From positions 868,001 to 932,000 of the forward strand of contig NZ_CP149822.1 in assembly GCF_038396755.1 (NCBI RefSeq): a stretch of DNA of 64,000 bases, written 5' to 3'. This document shows, one piece after another, positions 9,234 through 16,764 of the stretch; position 1 is the first letter of the stretch, and each line of letters starts with the position of its first letter. The notes beneath the pieces were generated by a model. The model worked only from the letters and a program-made list of their open reading frames with translations. It did no database searches and was not told where the DNA came from. This stretch comes from Chitinophaga pollutisoli. Lineage in GTDB: Bacteria; Bacteroidota; Bacteroidia; Chitinophagales; Chitinophagaceae. Position numbers and translations under genes: made by a program.

Positions 9234-9240
9234 ACAGAAC

Positions 9241-9276
9241 GCGGCAACAAGGCGGACAAACCGCTCCCGTTGCCGC
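9241..9276. terminator. Hairpin between convergent genes
   Basis: GCGGCAAC (9241-9248) and GTTGCCGC (9269-9276) form a stem with an inner GCGG/CCGC pairing. There is no T-tract on either side, so a transcription-ending role is only suggested by its position between two convergent 3' ends. Confidence 0.4.
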
Positions 9277-9294
9277 GTTGAACTATAACGCCGA

Positions 9295-10308
9295 TCAGGT
9301 TCTGATCTCCTTTCTCATAAACAACCAGTACGACAACGCGAAACATGCCGTGGTAGCCGCGATCAATCCCGTCAGCTGCGGCCATACGATCATGAGGCTT
9401 TCCCTGAACGGCAAGGGCGCGGGAATGGCCCCCGCCATCTGCTCCATCGTGAGCGGCCCCAGGCTGCGCACGGAAGGCATGAGCAGTGTAGTGGCGGCGT
9501 CCGTATATAACTGGCTGGGCGCGATCCGCAACAGCGAAAGGAACAGATTGTTGAACGAGATCACGCTTTCCTCCGGCAAATAAGCCGTGTCCGGCACGAT
9601 CGAGCGCATGATCATGTTTACGATGATCTGGTAGAACACCGTGAAAAATAACCATATCCCGATGGCGGTAAGCGCCGAAGTAGCCGCGTATCGGAACAAT
9701 ACCGACAGGCAAATAGCCAGGCTCAGCCAGAAACCTACATATACAACACTCAGCACCACAAAAGCCATCATCCGCAAGCACTCCGCCCATTCGATCGGCA
9801 CACCTGTAAACAGCAGCCCGCCGCCAATCATCAGCAGCACCAGCGACAGGAATAAAACGCCCACCACCAGCAAGGCACCGTAGAACTTCGCCAGTAACAG
9901 GTTATCACGGTACACCGGTTGGGCTACCAGGCGGATAAGCGTTCCATTGCTCCGCTCCGCATTCACCGCGTCGAAGCCCAGCGCGATACCGAGCAAAGGC
10001 CCGAGGAAACTGATGAAAATATGGAAAGTCGGTAACGAATTGTCGGACGTGGTCAGCAATTTCAGGTATACGAACAGGTGGTCGGGATCGCTGGAATTGG
10101 CCACTGCCTGCCGGATATTGGACAATGAAACATACATCGCACCGATAAAGGTGAACAGGATCAGCAACAGCATGACGATAAAACGCCAGCTGCGGATATG
10201 ATCGCCCACCTCTTTCCGCACGATCACCCGGAAAGGGCTGGCCGGCGCTTGTTGCCGGGCAAACAGTTTTTTATGGATAAATATGCTGGACTTTTCCATG
10301 TGTTTCAC
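9295..10308 (-). CDS. ABC-2 type transporter permease
   Basis: A 337-residue membrane protein with six hydrophobic segments, for example FIVMLLLILFTFIGAMYVSL near residue 40, and a large extracytoplasmic loop after the first. The SNGTLIRLVAQPVYRDNLLLAK region is the conserved amphipathic segment that contacts the ATPase in ABC-2/Gld-type exporters. Its start overlaps the ATPase gene by 38 bases, or 29 if it begins at the second Met, so the two are translationally coupled. The substrate is unknown. The operon order NEW3 protein, ATPase, permease suggests export of a polymer or envelope component. Confidence 0.88.
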   Translation of the reverse strand: MKHMEKSSIFIHKKLFARQQAPASPFRVIVRKEVGDHIRSWRFIVMLLLILFTFIGAMYVSLSNIRQAVANSSDPDHLFVYLKLLTTSDNSLPTFHIFISFLGPLLGIALGFDAVNAERSNGTLIRLVAQPVYRDNLLLAKFYGALLVVGVLFLSLVLLMIGGGLLFTGVPIEWAECLRMMAFVVLSVVYVGFWLSLAICLSVLFRYAATSALTAIGIWLFFTVFYQIIVNMIMRSIVPDTAYLPEESVISFNNLFLSLLRIAPSQLYTDAATTLLMPSVRSLGPLTMEQMAGAIPAPLPFRESLMIVWPQLTGLIAATTACFALSYWLFMRKEIRT

Positions 10309-11260
10309 TCATTTTTGGATTGCTTTCAAAATAACGCTGGTAGATCTCATCCAGGCCATAGGCTTTGCGCTGCACCGCCGTGATGCTCAGCCCTTCCTGC
10401 ACCATGAGCCGCACCGCGTCCGGCGTAATCTCCGTCCGGCACGACAACTCCACCGCATGGCCCGCAACTTTCACGTCCTGCACTCCCTGGATGCTCCGCA
10501 ACTGTTGCTCCAGAGCCGGGTGCACCGCCAAATCCTCCCGGACCGTCACCGTCACCACATACGGCTCCTTCCCGAACAACCGGCTGGAGATCGTGTCGAT
10601 ATTCCCCTCCACCAGGAGCCGCCCTTCCACGAAAATGCCCACCCGGTCGCAGATCTGTTGCATCTGGTGCAGGTGATGGGACGACAGCAGCACGGTCAGA
10701 CCCTGTTGCCGGCTGAGTTGCCGGATCAGTTCGAGGAACTCGCGGATACCGGCCGGATCGATGCCCAGCGTGGGCTCATCGAGAATCATGACTTCAGGTT
10801 CCCTGACCAACAGGTCCGCCAAACCCAGCCGCTGCTTCATCCCGCGGGAGAAGGCACTGGTTTTTTTATGCATTTCTTTTTCGAGCCCCACGAGTTCCAG
10901 CGTCTTCCGCGCGCGGGCAGCGATGGCATGTTCCGGGATACCGTTCAGCCGGCCGATGAATTGCAGGTTTTCCAATGCGGTGAGATTATCGTAGAACCCC
11001 ACGCTGTCGGGCAGGTAGCCCACTTTGCGCTTGACCGGGATCGGATGCCGGGTGGCATCGATGCCGCAGACCATAGCCTTGCCGGCCGAAGGTTCCGTCA
11101 GACCCAGCAACATGAGGATCGTGGTGGTTTTCCCCGCGCCGTTCGGTCCGATCAGGCCGAATATCTCACCCTTCCCGATCTGCAGCGAGAGATTGTCCAC
11201 CGCTTTCACGCGGCCGTAGCGTTTGGTCAATCCTTCCAGTTGAATTATCGGATGGTCCAT
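10271..11260 (-). CDS. ABC transporter ATP-binding protein
   Basis: This 329-residue nucleotide-binding subunit shows Walker A (GPNGAGKTT), an ABC signature (FSRGMKQRLGLA), Walker B (VMILDEPTLGIDP) and the switch histidine (LLSSHHLHQM). A C-terminal extension of about 100 residues, typical of ABC-2 exporters, follows. It powers the permease encoded immediately downstream and lies 6 bases after the NEW3 protein gene, so all three form one operon. Confidence 0.95.
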   Translation of the reverse strand: MDHPIIQLEGLTKRYGRVKAVDNLSLQIGKGEIFGLIGPNGAGKTTTILMLLGLTEPSAGKAMVCGIDATRHPIPVKRKVGYLPDSVGFYDNLTALENLQFIGRLNGIPEHAIAARARKTLELVGLEKEMHKKTSAFSRGMKQRLGLADLLVREPEVMILDEPTLGIDPAGIREFLELIRQLSRQQGLTVLLSSHHLHQMQQICDRVGIFVEGRLLVEGNIDTISSRLFGKEPYVVTVTVREDLAVHPALEQQLRSIQGVQDVKVAGHAVELSCRTEITPDAVRLMVQEGLSITAVQRKAYGLDEIYQRYFESNPKMSETHGKVQHIYP

Positions 11261-11266
11261 ATCAAA

Positions 11267-12097
11267 TTATCTTCTTCCATATTTACGAATGAGGTAATAC
11301 ACGATGCCTGCCGAGCAGAGGATCACCAGGATGCCCAGCCAGCCGGAAAGCAGCGAGGTCTTAACTGTCATGCGGAATGCGGCGGCGGAATTGGCGTGCT
11401 CATTCCTGGCGGTAAAATTGGTAACATAATCTCCGGCGATGGTTTTATCCGGAACGCTCAGTGTAGCCGTCACCTGCTGTGTTTTCCCTGGTTCAAGCCT
11501 GTCGATCCGGGAAGGTTCGAATGACGCGCTCCAGTTCGCGGGAGCCTGGGAAGTCAGTTCCAGGCCTTCCAGCGGCAGGGTGCCGGTATTTTTTACCGTC
11601 AGCTGGATTTGTTTCTTCGACCCTTCGGTGATGTCGTCGCTGAGGCGGCCGGTAGGTGTAGACAATTCGAGGCTATGGCTGCCTTTCACAACGGCTTCCA
11701 GCTCCAGCCGCAGCGTATCGCCCGCGCTGAGTGCGATAACCGGCACTTTGAACTTGCCCGGTTTGGCCAATGGCGGGGCAGAAAGTTCCACGGAGATTTC
11801 CTGGGTGCGCCCGGAGTCCAGCCGGAGCCCGGCCACCTGGCTGCCTTCGGTCCTGAAAACCGTATTCCAGCCCGCGGGGGCCAATGCCTGAAATTCATAC
11901 AATTGCGTGCGCCCGCTACCGTTATGCAACGTGGCGTTGAAGCGGAAGGGTTCCTTCAGCGTGGATTCGATGTTCACCAACCTGGCCGTGAAGGCCGACC
12001 GGCCAGCGTTTTTCTGTGCATGTGCACCGGTTGCAACAAAAGAAATACAGCATACTACAATACATAAAGCCCGCAGGTAATTGAAATGCGCTGACAT
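11267..12097 (-). CDS. NEW3-domain exported, membrane-anchored protein
   Basis: The 276-residue protein has a signal peptide (MSAHFNYLRALCIVVCCISF and on), two tandem immunoglobulin-like NEW3 units and a single C-terminal transmembrane helix (SGWLGILVILCSAGIVYYLI) followed by a basic tail. The second unit shows the hallmark GSKKQIQLTVKNTGTLPLEG and AGDYVTNFTAR. NEW3 domains are common in proteins that accompany ABC exporters in Bacteroidota. It is probably the periplasm-facing partner of the downstream ABC transporter and heads that operon. Confidence 0.85.
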   Translation of the reverse strand: MSAHFNYLRALCIVVCCISFVATGAHAQKNAGRSAFTARLVNIESTLKEPFRFNATLHNGSGRTQLYEFQALAPAGWNTVFRTEGSQVAGLRLDSGRTQEISVELSAPPLAKPGKFKVPVIALSAGDTLRLELEAVVKGSHSLELSTPTGRLSDDITEGSKKQIQLTVKNTGTLPLEGLELTSQAPANWSASFEPSRIDRLEPGKTQQVTATLSVPDKTIAGDYVTNFTARNEHANSAAAFRMTVKTSLLSGWLGILVILCSAGIVYYLIRKYGRR

Positions 12098-12198
12098 AAA
12101 AATCGGATTGCTTGTTTAAAATGGATAATGAATTGGCATAAACGGATCATGCTGCCTCCCTCGCATGGAAACAGCCGGTTACATCATAGAATGGCACG

Positions 12199-12405
12199 TT
12201 ACATCGTATGGAAGTGCGGACTGCCGGAGGATTTAAATGTTGACTTTGTAAAATCTGAAGGTGGAGAAAACGGCTGCAAAGGCCTGTACTGCGCCACAGG
12301 CATCCCGGTGTTGGATTGGTTGCGGAATGCGTGGTTGTCTGCGATCGCCTGTTCCGGCGTGAAGTTGTTGGTTGTTGGTGATTTGGTTGTTAAGCTGGTT
12401 GTCAT
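12199..12405 (-). CDS. Possible small protein or remnant, NTGMPVAQ motif
   Basis: A 68-codon frame whose first half has a codon pattern like the neighbouring genes (GC-rich third positions). The text FTPEQAIADNHAFRNQSNTG followed by MPVAQ resembles linker sequence seen near the N-termini of large DUF4157-type or polymorphic-toxin-like proteins in Bacteroidota. No domain is complete, and the last third looks random. It could be a remnant of such a gene, a real small protein, or chance. No ribosome-binding or promoter signal decides the matter. Confidence 0.25.
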   Translation of the reverse strand: MTTSLTTKSPTTNNFTPEQAIADNHAFRNQSNTGMPVAQYRPLQPFSPPSDFTKSTFKSSGSPHFHTM

Positions 12406-12533
12406 ACTAAATGAAATTGAATGGATCAGATACAAGTTCACGTAGAAAAAATGTCATCCCGTAAAACAGGAATAAAAATTTTGACAAGGCCCGAAAATAA
12501 AAAATTGAACTGTTATAAGAAAGTTAAAACGAC

Positions 12534-12562
12534 AAAAAAATAGCCGGCAAGGAGTTGCCGGC
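12534..12562 (-). terminator. Rho-independent terminator of the nucleotidase gene
   Basis: Read on the minus strand, GCCGGCAA-CTCC-TTGCCGGC (12562-12543) is followed by TATTTTTTT. It lies 44 bases beyond the nucleotidase stop codon. Confidence 0.85.
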
Positions 12563-12606
12563 CCATCTTTCCTTACCCAAGTGTCTTGGGTATATGTCCA
12601 TTCTAT

Positions 12607-13164
12607 TTAAGCGATGTGAGGAACCGCCGGTTCGGGTTGCGCGGCAAAAAACTTCGCCACATCTTCCCAGGTGTCGTAACGGTTGTAATCTTCGTAATGT
12701 ACGTTGTGGGGAGCGGTAAACAGCAGGCGCTCGCCTTCGAAGTACCGGAGGTTTTTGTCGTAATCGTCGATCATAAAATCGGCGTTCACGATGGTTTTGA
12801 GACCACAGAATACGATATTTTTCCAGCTGATAAAAGGAAAATGTTCTTTCAGCCAGTCAATTTTTTCCGCCAGCGATTGTGGGAACTCCACGGCCGCCGA
12901 TACGATGAAAACTTCGTACCGCTCCATTAAATCCAGGATTACCCGCTGGCTGCCTTCCATCACCGGCGCAGTACGGAAAAAACCAGGCGTATGCAGGAAA
13001 TGATGGACAATCCCCTCCTGCGGGAAGCCTGTTGTTTCCGGCACCCCGTTCAGCTGCTCCTTGGTTACCCGCTCGCCCGTGCGCTCGAAGTACCAGTCGC
13101 AATAATGCTGAGTCAGGTCAGCCATCACTCCATCCATGTCAATTGCTATGCGTTTCTTTGCCAT
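12607..13164 (-). CDS. Putative 5'(3')-deoxyribonucleotidase (HAD, NT5C type)
   Basis: A 185-residue HAD-superfamily phosphatase. Motif I is DMDGVMAD, with nucleophile Asp and acid/base Asp near residues 9 and 11. Motif II is VSAA and motif IV is DDYDKN. The cap and overall length fit the NT5C family, which dephosphorylates deoxyribonucleotides and helps balance nucleotide pools. It is divergent from the DeoR regulator gene across 94 bases that hold promoter boxes for both directions. Confidence 0.85.
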   Translation of the reverse strand: MAKKRIAIDMDGVMADLTQHYCDWYFERTGERVTKEQLNGVPETTGFPQEGIVHHFLHTPGFFRTAPVMEGSQRVILDLMERYEVFIVSAAVEFPQSLAEKIDWLKEHFPFISWKNIVFCGLKTIVNADFMIDDYDKNLRYFEGERLLFTAPHNVHYEDYNRYDTWEDVAKFFAAQPEPAVPHIA

Positions 13165-13180
13165 ATTCTGCTATTTGATG

Positions 13181-13188
13181 CAAATTTA
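13181..13188 (-). promoter_or_regulatory. Promoter -7 box for the nucleotidase gene
   Basis: Read on the minus strand the sequence is TAAATTTG, matching TAnnTTTG, 16 bases before the start codon. A -33 element is not evident. Confidence 0.45.
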
Positions 13189-13234
13189 TGCAACATTTCC
13201 CATTTGAAAAATCCATTTATTGCTATTTATGGCA

Positions 13235-13242
13235 TAATTTTG
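13235..13242 (+). promoter_or_regulatory. Promoter -7 box for the DeoR-family gene
   Basis: TAATTTTG matches TAnnTTTG and lies 16 bases before the ATG at 13259. A TTTG at 13203-13206 is 28 bases upstream, slightly too far for a standard -33 element. Confidence 0.45.
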
Positions 13243-13258
13243 CAAGAAACCGCAAATA

Positions 13259-14005
13259 ATGTTGAAAGAAGAAAGGCTGGATTACATCCTCAGGAAGCTG
13301 AATGCAGACAAGAAAGTGCTCCAGGCGGAGCTGAGCACCGATTTGCAGGTCTCGGAAGATACCGTCCGCCGCGATCTGGAATCCCTGGCGCAGAACGGGC
13401 TGCTCATCAAAGTACGCGGCGGGGCCATCCCCCATTCCCCCAACCCTTATTCTTTCAAGGAGCGCAGCCTGCTGCATACCGATGATAAAATGCTCATGGC
13501 CCAAAAAGCCCTCAGCATGCTCCATAACGGGCAAACCGTGATCCTCGACGGCGGCACTTCCACCCTGTCACTCGTCAAAATCTTCCCGCCCGAACTCGAT
13601 ATCACCGTTATCACCAACAGCGTTCCCATCGCACAATTACTGATCGAACATCCGAAAACGGAGGTCATCTTCACCGGGGGACGGGTCAATAAAGATTCGC
13701 AAACCGCGGGCGGGCAAGACACCATCCGGATGCTGCGCCGCGTCCGCGCCGATCTTTGCTTCATGGGCGTTTGCAGCCTCCACCCCATTCTCGGTGTAAC
13801 GGGGATGGATATGGAAGAATCAGAAGTTAAAACCACCATGGTCGAAAGCGCCAACCGCATCGCCACCCTCGCCACCGGCGACAAAATGGGCACGGCGGAG
13901 CCTTTCAAGGTGTGCGACATCACCGATCTCGACACCATCATCACCGACAATCCCGACCTGGCTTTCCTCGAAGCTTACCGCGAACTGGGCATCAGGGTCG
14001 TGTGA
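13259..14005 (+). CDS. DeoR/GlpR-family transcriptional regulator
   Basis: A 248-residue repressor-type protein. The N-terminal DeoR helix-turn-helix (QAELSTDLQVSEDTVRRDLE, then GLLIKVRGGA) precedes a DeoR C-terminal sensor domain of the ribose-5-phosphate-isomerase-like fold (ILDGGTSTLSLVK, VITNSVPIAQLL, FTGGRVNKDSQTAGG). Members bind phosphorylated sugars and repress sugar catabolic genes. No sugar operon adjoins it here, so its targets are unknown. Its end overlaps the convergent YihY/BrkB gene by 14 bases. Confidence 0.92.
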   Translation: MLKEERLDYILRKLNADKKVLQAELSTDLQVSEDTVRRDLESLAQNGLLIKVRGGAIPHSPNPYSFKERSLLHTDDKMLMAQKALSMLHNGQTVILDGGTSTLSLVKIFPPELDITVITNSVPIAQLLIEHPKTEVIFTGGRVNKDSQTAGGQDTIRMLRRVRADLCFMGVCSLHPILGVTGMDMEESEVKTTMVESANRIATLATGDKMGTAEPFKVCDITDLDTIITDNPDLAFLEAYRELGIRVV

Positions 14006-14954
14006 TCGTTTCAGGGGCTTTCTTCTCCGTGATCACGCCCTCCGATTCCTTCTCCACCTGTTCCACCCACACCGCGTAATCGTTCGGATAAATCCGTTCC
14101 CCTTTCTTTTGCACGTATTGCCGCGTGAATTCCGCCCCGAAATACAGGATGGCGGAAGAATAGTATACCCAGGTGAGCAAAATCACCAGCGAACCCGCCG
14201 CACCGTACGTCGACCCGATACTGCTGGAGCCGAGATAAAACCCGATCGCGCCTTTCCCGATCATAAACAACATCGCCGTCACCATCGCGCCGGTCCACAC
14301 ATGCCGCCATTGCACCTTTGCATCCGGCAATACCTTGAAAATTACCGCAAACAAGGTGGAAATGACGGCAAATGTCAACACCAGGTTCACCACATACGCC
14401 GCCACCACCGTCACATCCGGGAATAATAACGTCAACCGGTCCATCAGCACTTCAATAATGCCATGTAGCACCAGCGATACCACGAGCACAAATCCAAGGC
14501 TCGCCACCAGCGAGAAAGAAAGCAACCGGGTGAGGAGAATTTTCAACAGTCCTTTCCCCTTCTTCGGCTTCGCCTTCAACCGCCAGATCAGGTTGATGGA
14601 ATCCTGGATCTCTGTAAAAACGCCTGTGGCGCCGATGACCAGCGTCACGAAACCAATAATGGTGGACCAGCCAAAATCCGGCGACAGGTAGGAATTGGCC
14701 ACCACATCCTGGATCTGCGTGGCCGCCGAAGCCCCCACCAAATCGCGCAACTGGTGGTAAAGATTGCCTTCCAACGCATCCCTTCCCAAAAAAATATCGC
14801 TGAAAAACAGAATAATAATCAACATCGGCGCAATGGAAAACACAGTGGAATAAGCCAGTGACGCACTGAGTTTCAATACCTTATCTTCCATAAAATCGCT
14901 TCCTGCGCATTTAAGCAATTGCCATCCGTGGCGGATAATAAACGGTTTTCCCAT
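13992..14954 (-). CDS. YihY/BrkB-family inner-membrane protein
   Basis: The 320-residue protein has six hydrophobic segments. Family hallmarks are the N-terminal KLSASLAYSTVFSIAPMLII and a later GSTYGAAGSLVILLTWVYYS with YFGAEFTR. The family was once called ribonuclease BN but is a membrane protein of uncertain, possibly transport, function. The open frame extends 33 codons upstream, but those codons show no family similarity. The ATG at 14954 (MGKPFIIRHGWQLLK) fits best. It lies downstream of the SusD gene on the same strand. Confidence 0.9.
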   Translation of the reverse strand: MGKPFIIRHGWQLLKCAGSDFMEDKVLKLSASLAYSTVFSIAPMLIIILFFSDIFLGRDALEGNLYHQLRDLVGASAATQIQDVVANSYLSPDFGWSTIIGFVTLVIGATGVFTEIQDSINLIWRLKAKPKKGKGLLKILLTRLLSFSLVASLGFVLVVSLVLHGIIEVLMDRLTLLFPDVTVVAAYVVNLVLTFAVISTLFAVIFKVLPDAKVQWRHVWTGAMVTAMLFMIGKGAIGFYLGSSSIGSTYGAAGSLVILLTWVYYSSAILYFGAEFTRQYVQKKGERIYPNDYAVWVEQVEKESEGVITEKKAPETITRP

Positions 14955-15059
14955 ATCCCCCTTAACACAAAAAGAAGGCCACGGGTTAAAAAAACCGTCC
15001 CCTGAAAAAGGGACGGCTGTTTCTGAATTTGAGTATATATCAACAATAAACAAGGCGCA

Positions 15060-16739
15060 TCAATTCCCCTGCCCGAAAGCGGGACTGTTCTTATCGAACC
15101 ACAGGCGCTGGTTGGCCAGTGTGGTGGCCGTCCGGTCGTTGGGCGTAAAGCCCTGGTCCTGCTGCGCTTTCAGCCAATTTTCGTTATTGGTGCCCAGCGC
15201 TGGCTCGTCCAGCGCGTAACGGCGTGGGATTGGCTCGTTCCAGGCGTTGCGGGTGTAGTAGGCGGAATTGTTTTTCGGGTAACCTGTCCGGCGGACGAAC
15301 GTAAACGCTTCGTTTCCCAGGCGGTAGAAGTTCAGGTATTGCTGGATGTAAATCCTTTCGAGATTATTCACGCCATTGAACTTTACGTTGGGGTGATCGA
15401 GATAGGCTTGCACATCGGCATTCCCGTTACCCGTGAGGCCGGTGGTGCTTTCCGCCGCCGCGGCGATGAGGTTCATGGTGCGCAGCGAGGATTCCACGCC
15501 TTTTTTATACCAGTCTTCGGCACTTCCTTTCGTATCAAACCCTGCACCGTAGCCCTTCTGCACCATTTCCGCGATATAGAAGCAGGTTTCGGCGTAAGTC
15601 ACCATATAATCGAGCAAACGGCCGGTGGTATTGGAGCCGTAGCGGGGCGCGAAGAATTTCTTATTGATGAAACCGATCAGTCGCCATTTATTATTCCCGC
15701 CTGCGTCGAAGGTGGTTTTGTACCAGGTGGCCTTCACCGGGTCGGTGGTCCAGTCGGCCGGGCCACCCTGCCATTGCACCATCGGATCGTTCAGGTTGAT
15801 GAAAGCGGGGAGCGTTTTGTTGTATTTGTCCAGCGTATCCCGGAAGCTGCCCGTCAGGTCGTTGGGTGTGAAATAAATGGGCAGGCGCGGGTCGTTGGTG
15901 GATTTCATGAAATTGATGATCGATGATGTGCCGAAGCGGGGACTGCGGTAATCGATATCGTTGCCGATGGGGTTCCAGGTGGGGCGATCATATTTAAATT
16001 GAGCAGCATCCGAATCGATCGGCCCTTCCGCGCTGGTCATCACTTCCCGGAACACGCGTTTCGTAATGTTGACGTCCGCCTTCTCGTACCGCACGGCGAT
16101 GCGGAGTTTCAGCGTATTGGCGAGTTTGGCCCAGTTCAGCCAGTTGTTGGCGTAATAGATATCCGAAGCGCCGAACCCGATCTGGTTGGTGGCCGGCATC
16201 GCCAGCGAATCAATGGCGAGCGATAATTCCGTAAGCCAGGTATCGAACAACAGCTGCTGCGGATCGTAGGCGGGGCGCAGCTCGCCCGTTTGCCTGGCTT
16301 TGATGGCCTGGGTGTATGGCATCGAACCGTTCATATCCGTTGTTTTCAACGCCTGCAGGATACCCACGATGTAAGTGGCCGCGCGGATATTGCGGTAACG
16401 GTCGCCGTCAGACAGGCCGCTGGAATAATTCCGGATCTCCACCAGGTTGGGCAGGATGTTGTTGTACAACACGCGGTAGCGGCTGTTCACGTTGTTCGAC
16501 AACTCGTATGGATCGGTGGTGAGGTGCTGGGAAAAACGTAATAACTGCTCCAGGTTTTCCCAAACCCATTCCTGTCCCTGGTAACTCTCCAGGTTCTCGC
16601 AGGAATAGGCGAAAAGCGCCGCCACGTCGGGCGTTGTTACCACGCTGGGATCGGTGTTCGTTTCCCCGAAATCCTTTTTACAGGAAGCGGAAAAAAGCGC
16701 GGCGGCCGTTATGATGGAAAGAATCGTTAGCTTTTTCAT
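15060..16739 (-). CDS. SusD/RagB-family outer-membrane lipoprotein
   Basis: A 559-residue lipoprotein with a lipobox ending in Cys near residue 20 (ALFSASCKKDF). It is placed 25 bases after the SusC-type gene, as is standard for Sus-like pairs. The helical TPR-like core (for example YRNIRAATYIVGILQALKTT, TDMNGSMPYTQAI) and the C-terminal NNLERIYIQQYLNFYRLGNE, followed by RRYALDEPALGTNNEN, identify the SusD/RagB family, type 2. It acts as a surface lid that captures glycan or peptide and passes it to the SusC channel. The substrate is not indicated, since no hydrolase gene accompanies the pair. Confidence 0.93.
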   Translation of the reverse strand: MKKLTILSIITAAALFSASCKKDFGETNTDPSVVTTPDVAALFAYSCENLESYQGQEWVWENLEQLLRFSQHLTTDPYELSNNVNSRYRVLYNNILPNLVEIRNYSSGLSDGDRYRNIRAATYIVGILQALKTTDMNGSMPYTQAIKARQTGELRPAYDPQQLLFDTWLTELSLAIDSLAMPATNQIGFGASDIYYANNWLNWAKLANTLKLRIAVRYEKADVNITKRVFREVMTSAEGPIDSDAAQFKYDRPTWNPIGNDIDYRSPRFGTSSIINFMKSTNDPRLPIYFTPNDLTGSFRDTLDKYNKTLPAFINLNDPMVQWQGGPADWTTDPVKATWYKTTFDAGGNNKWRLIGFINKKFFAPRYGSNTTGRLLDYMVTYAETCFYIAEMVQKGYGAGFDTKGSAEDWYKKGVESSLRTMNLIAAAAESTTGLTGNGNADVQAYLDHPNVKFNGVNNLERIYIQQYLNFYRLGNEAFTFVRRTGYPKNNSAYYTRNAWNEPIPRRYALDEPALGTNNENWLKAQQDQGFTPNDRTATTLANQRLWFDKNSPAFGQGN

Positions 16740-16764
16740 GTGAATCGTTTAAATGGGTGAACAA

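Larger units (their letters stand above)
12098..12606. other. Intergenic region, AT-rich, with one doubtful small ORF
   Basis: About 500 bases separate the ABC operon from the upstream nucleotidase gene, both on the minus strand. It holds the nucleotidase terminator (12534-12562) and a possible 68-codon gene (12199-12405). The remaining sequence is AT-rich. I see no convincing TAnnTTTG box for the ABC operon. Confidence 0.5.

Noticed and set aside
10283..11524. 413-codon plus-strand frame opposite the ABC ATPase
   Set aside because: Shadow of the ATPase and NEW3 genes; His/Arg/Gln-rich composition and no family features.
12128..12445. 105-codon plus-strand frame in the gap before the nucleotidase
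   Set aside because: Mixed composition and no motif; the minus-strand frame here looks more coding-like.
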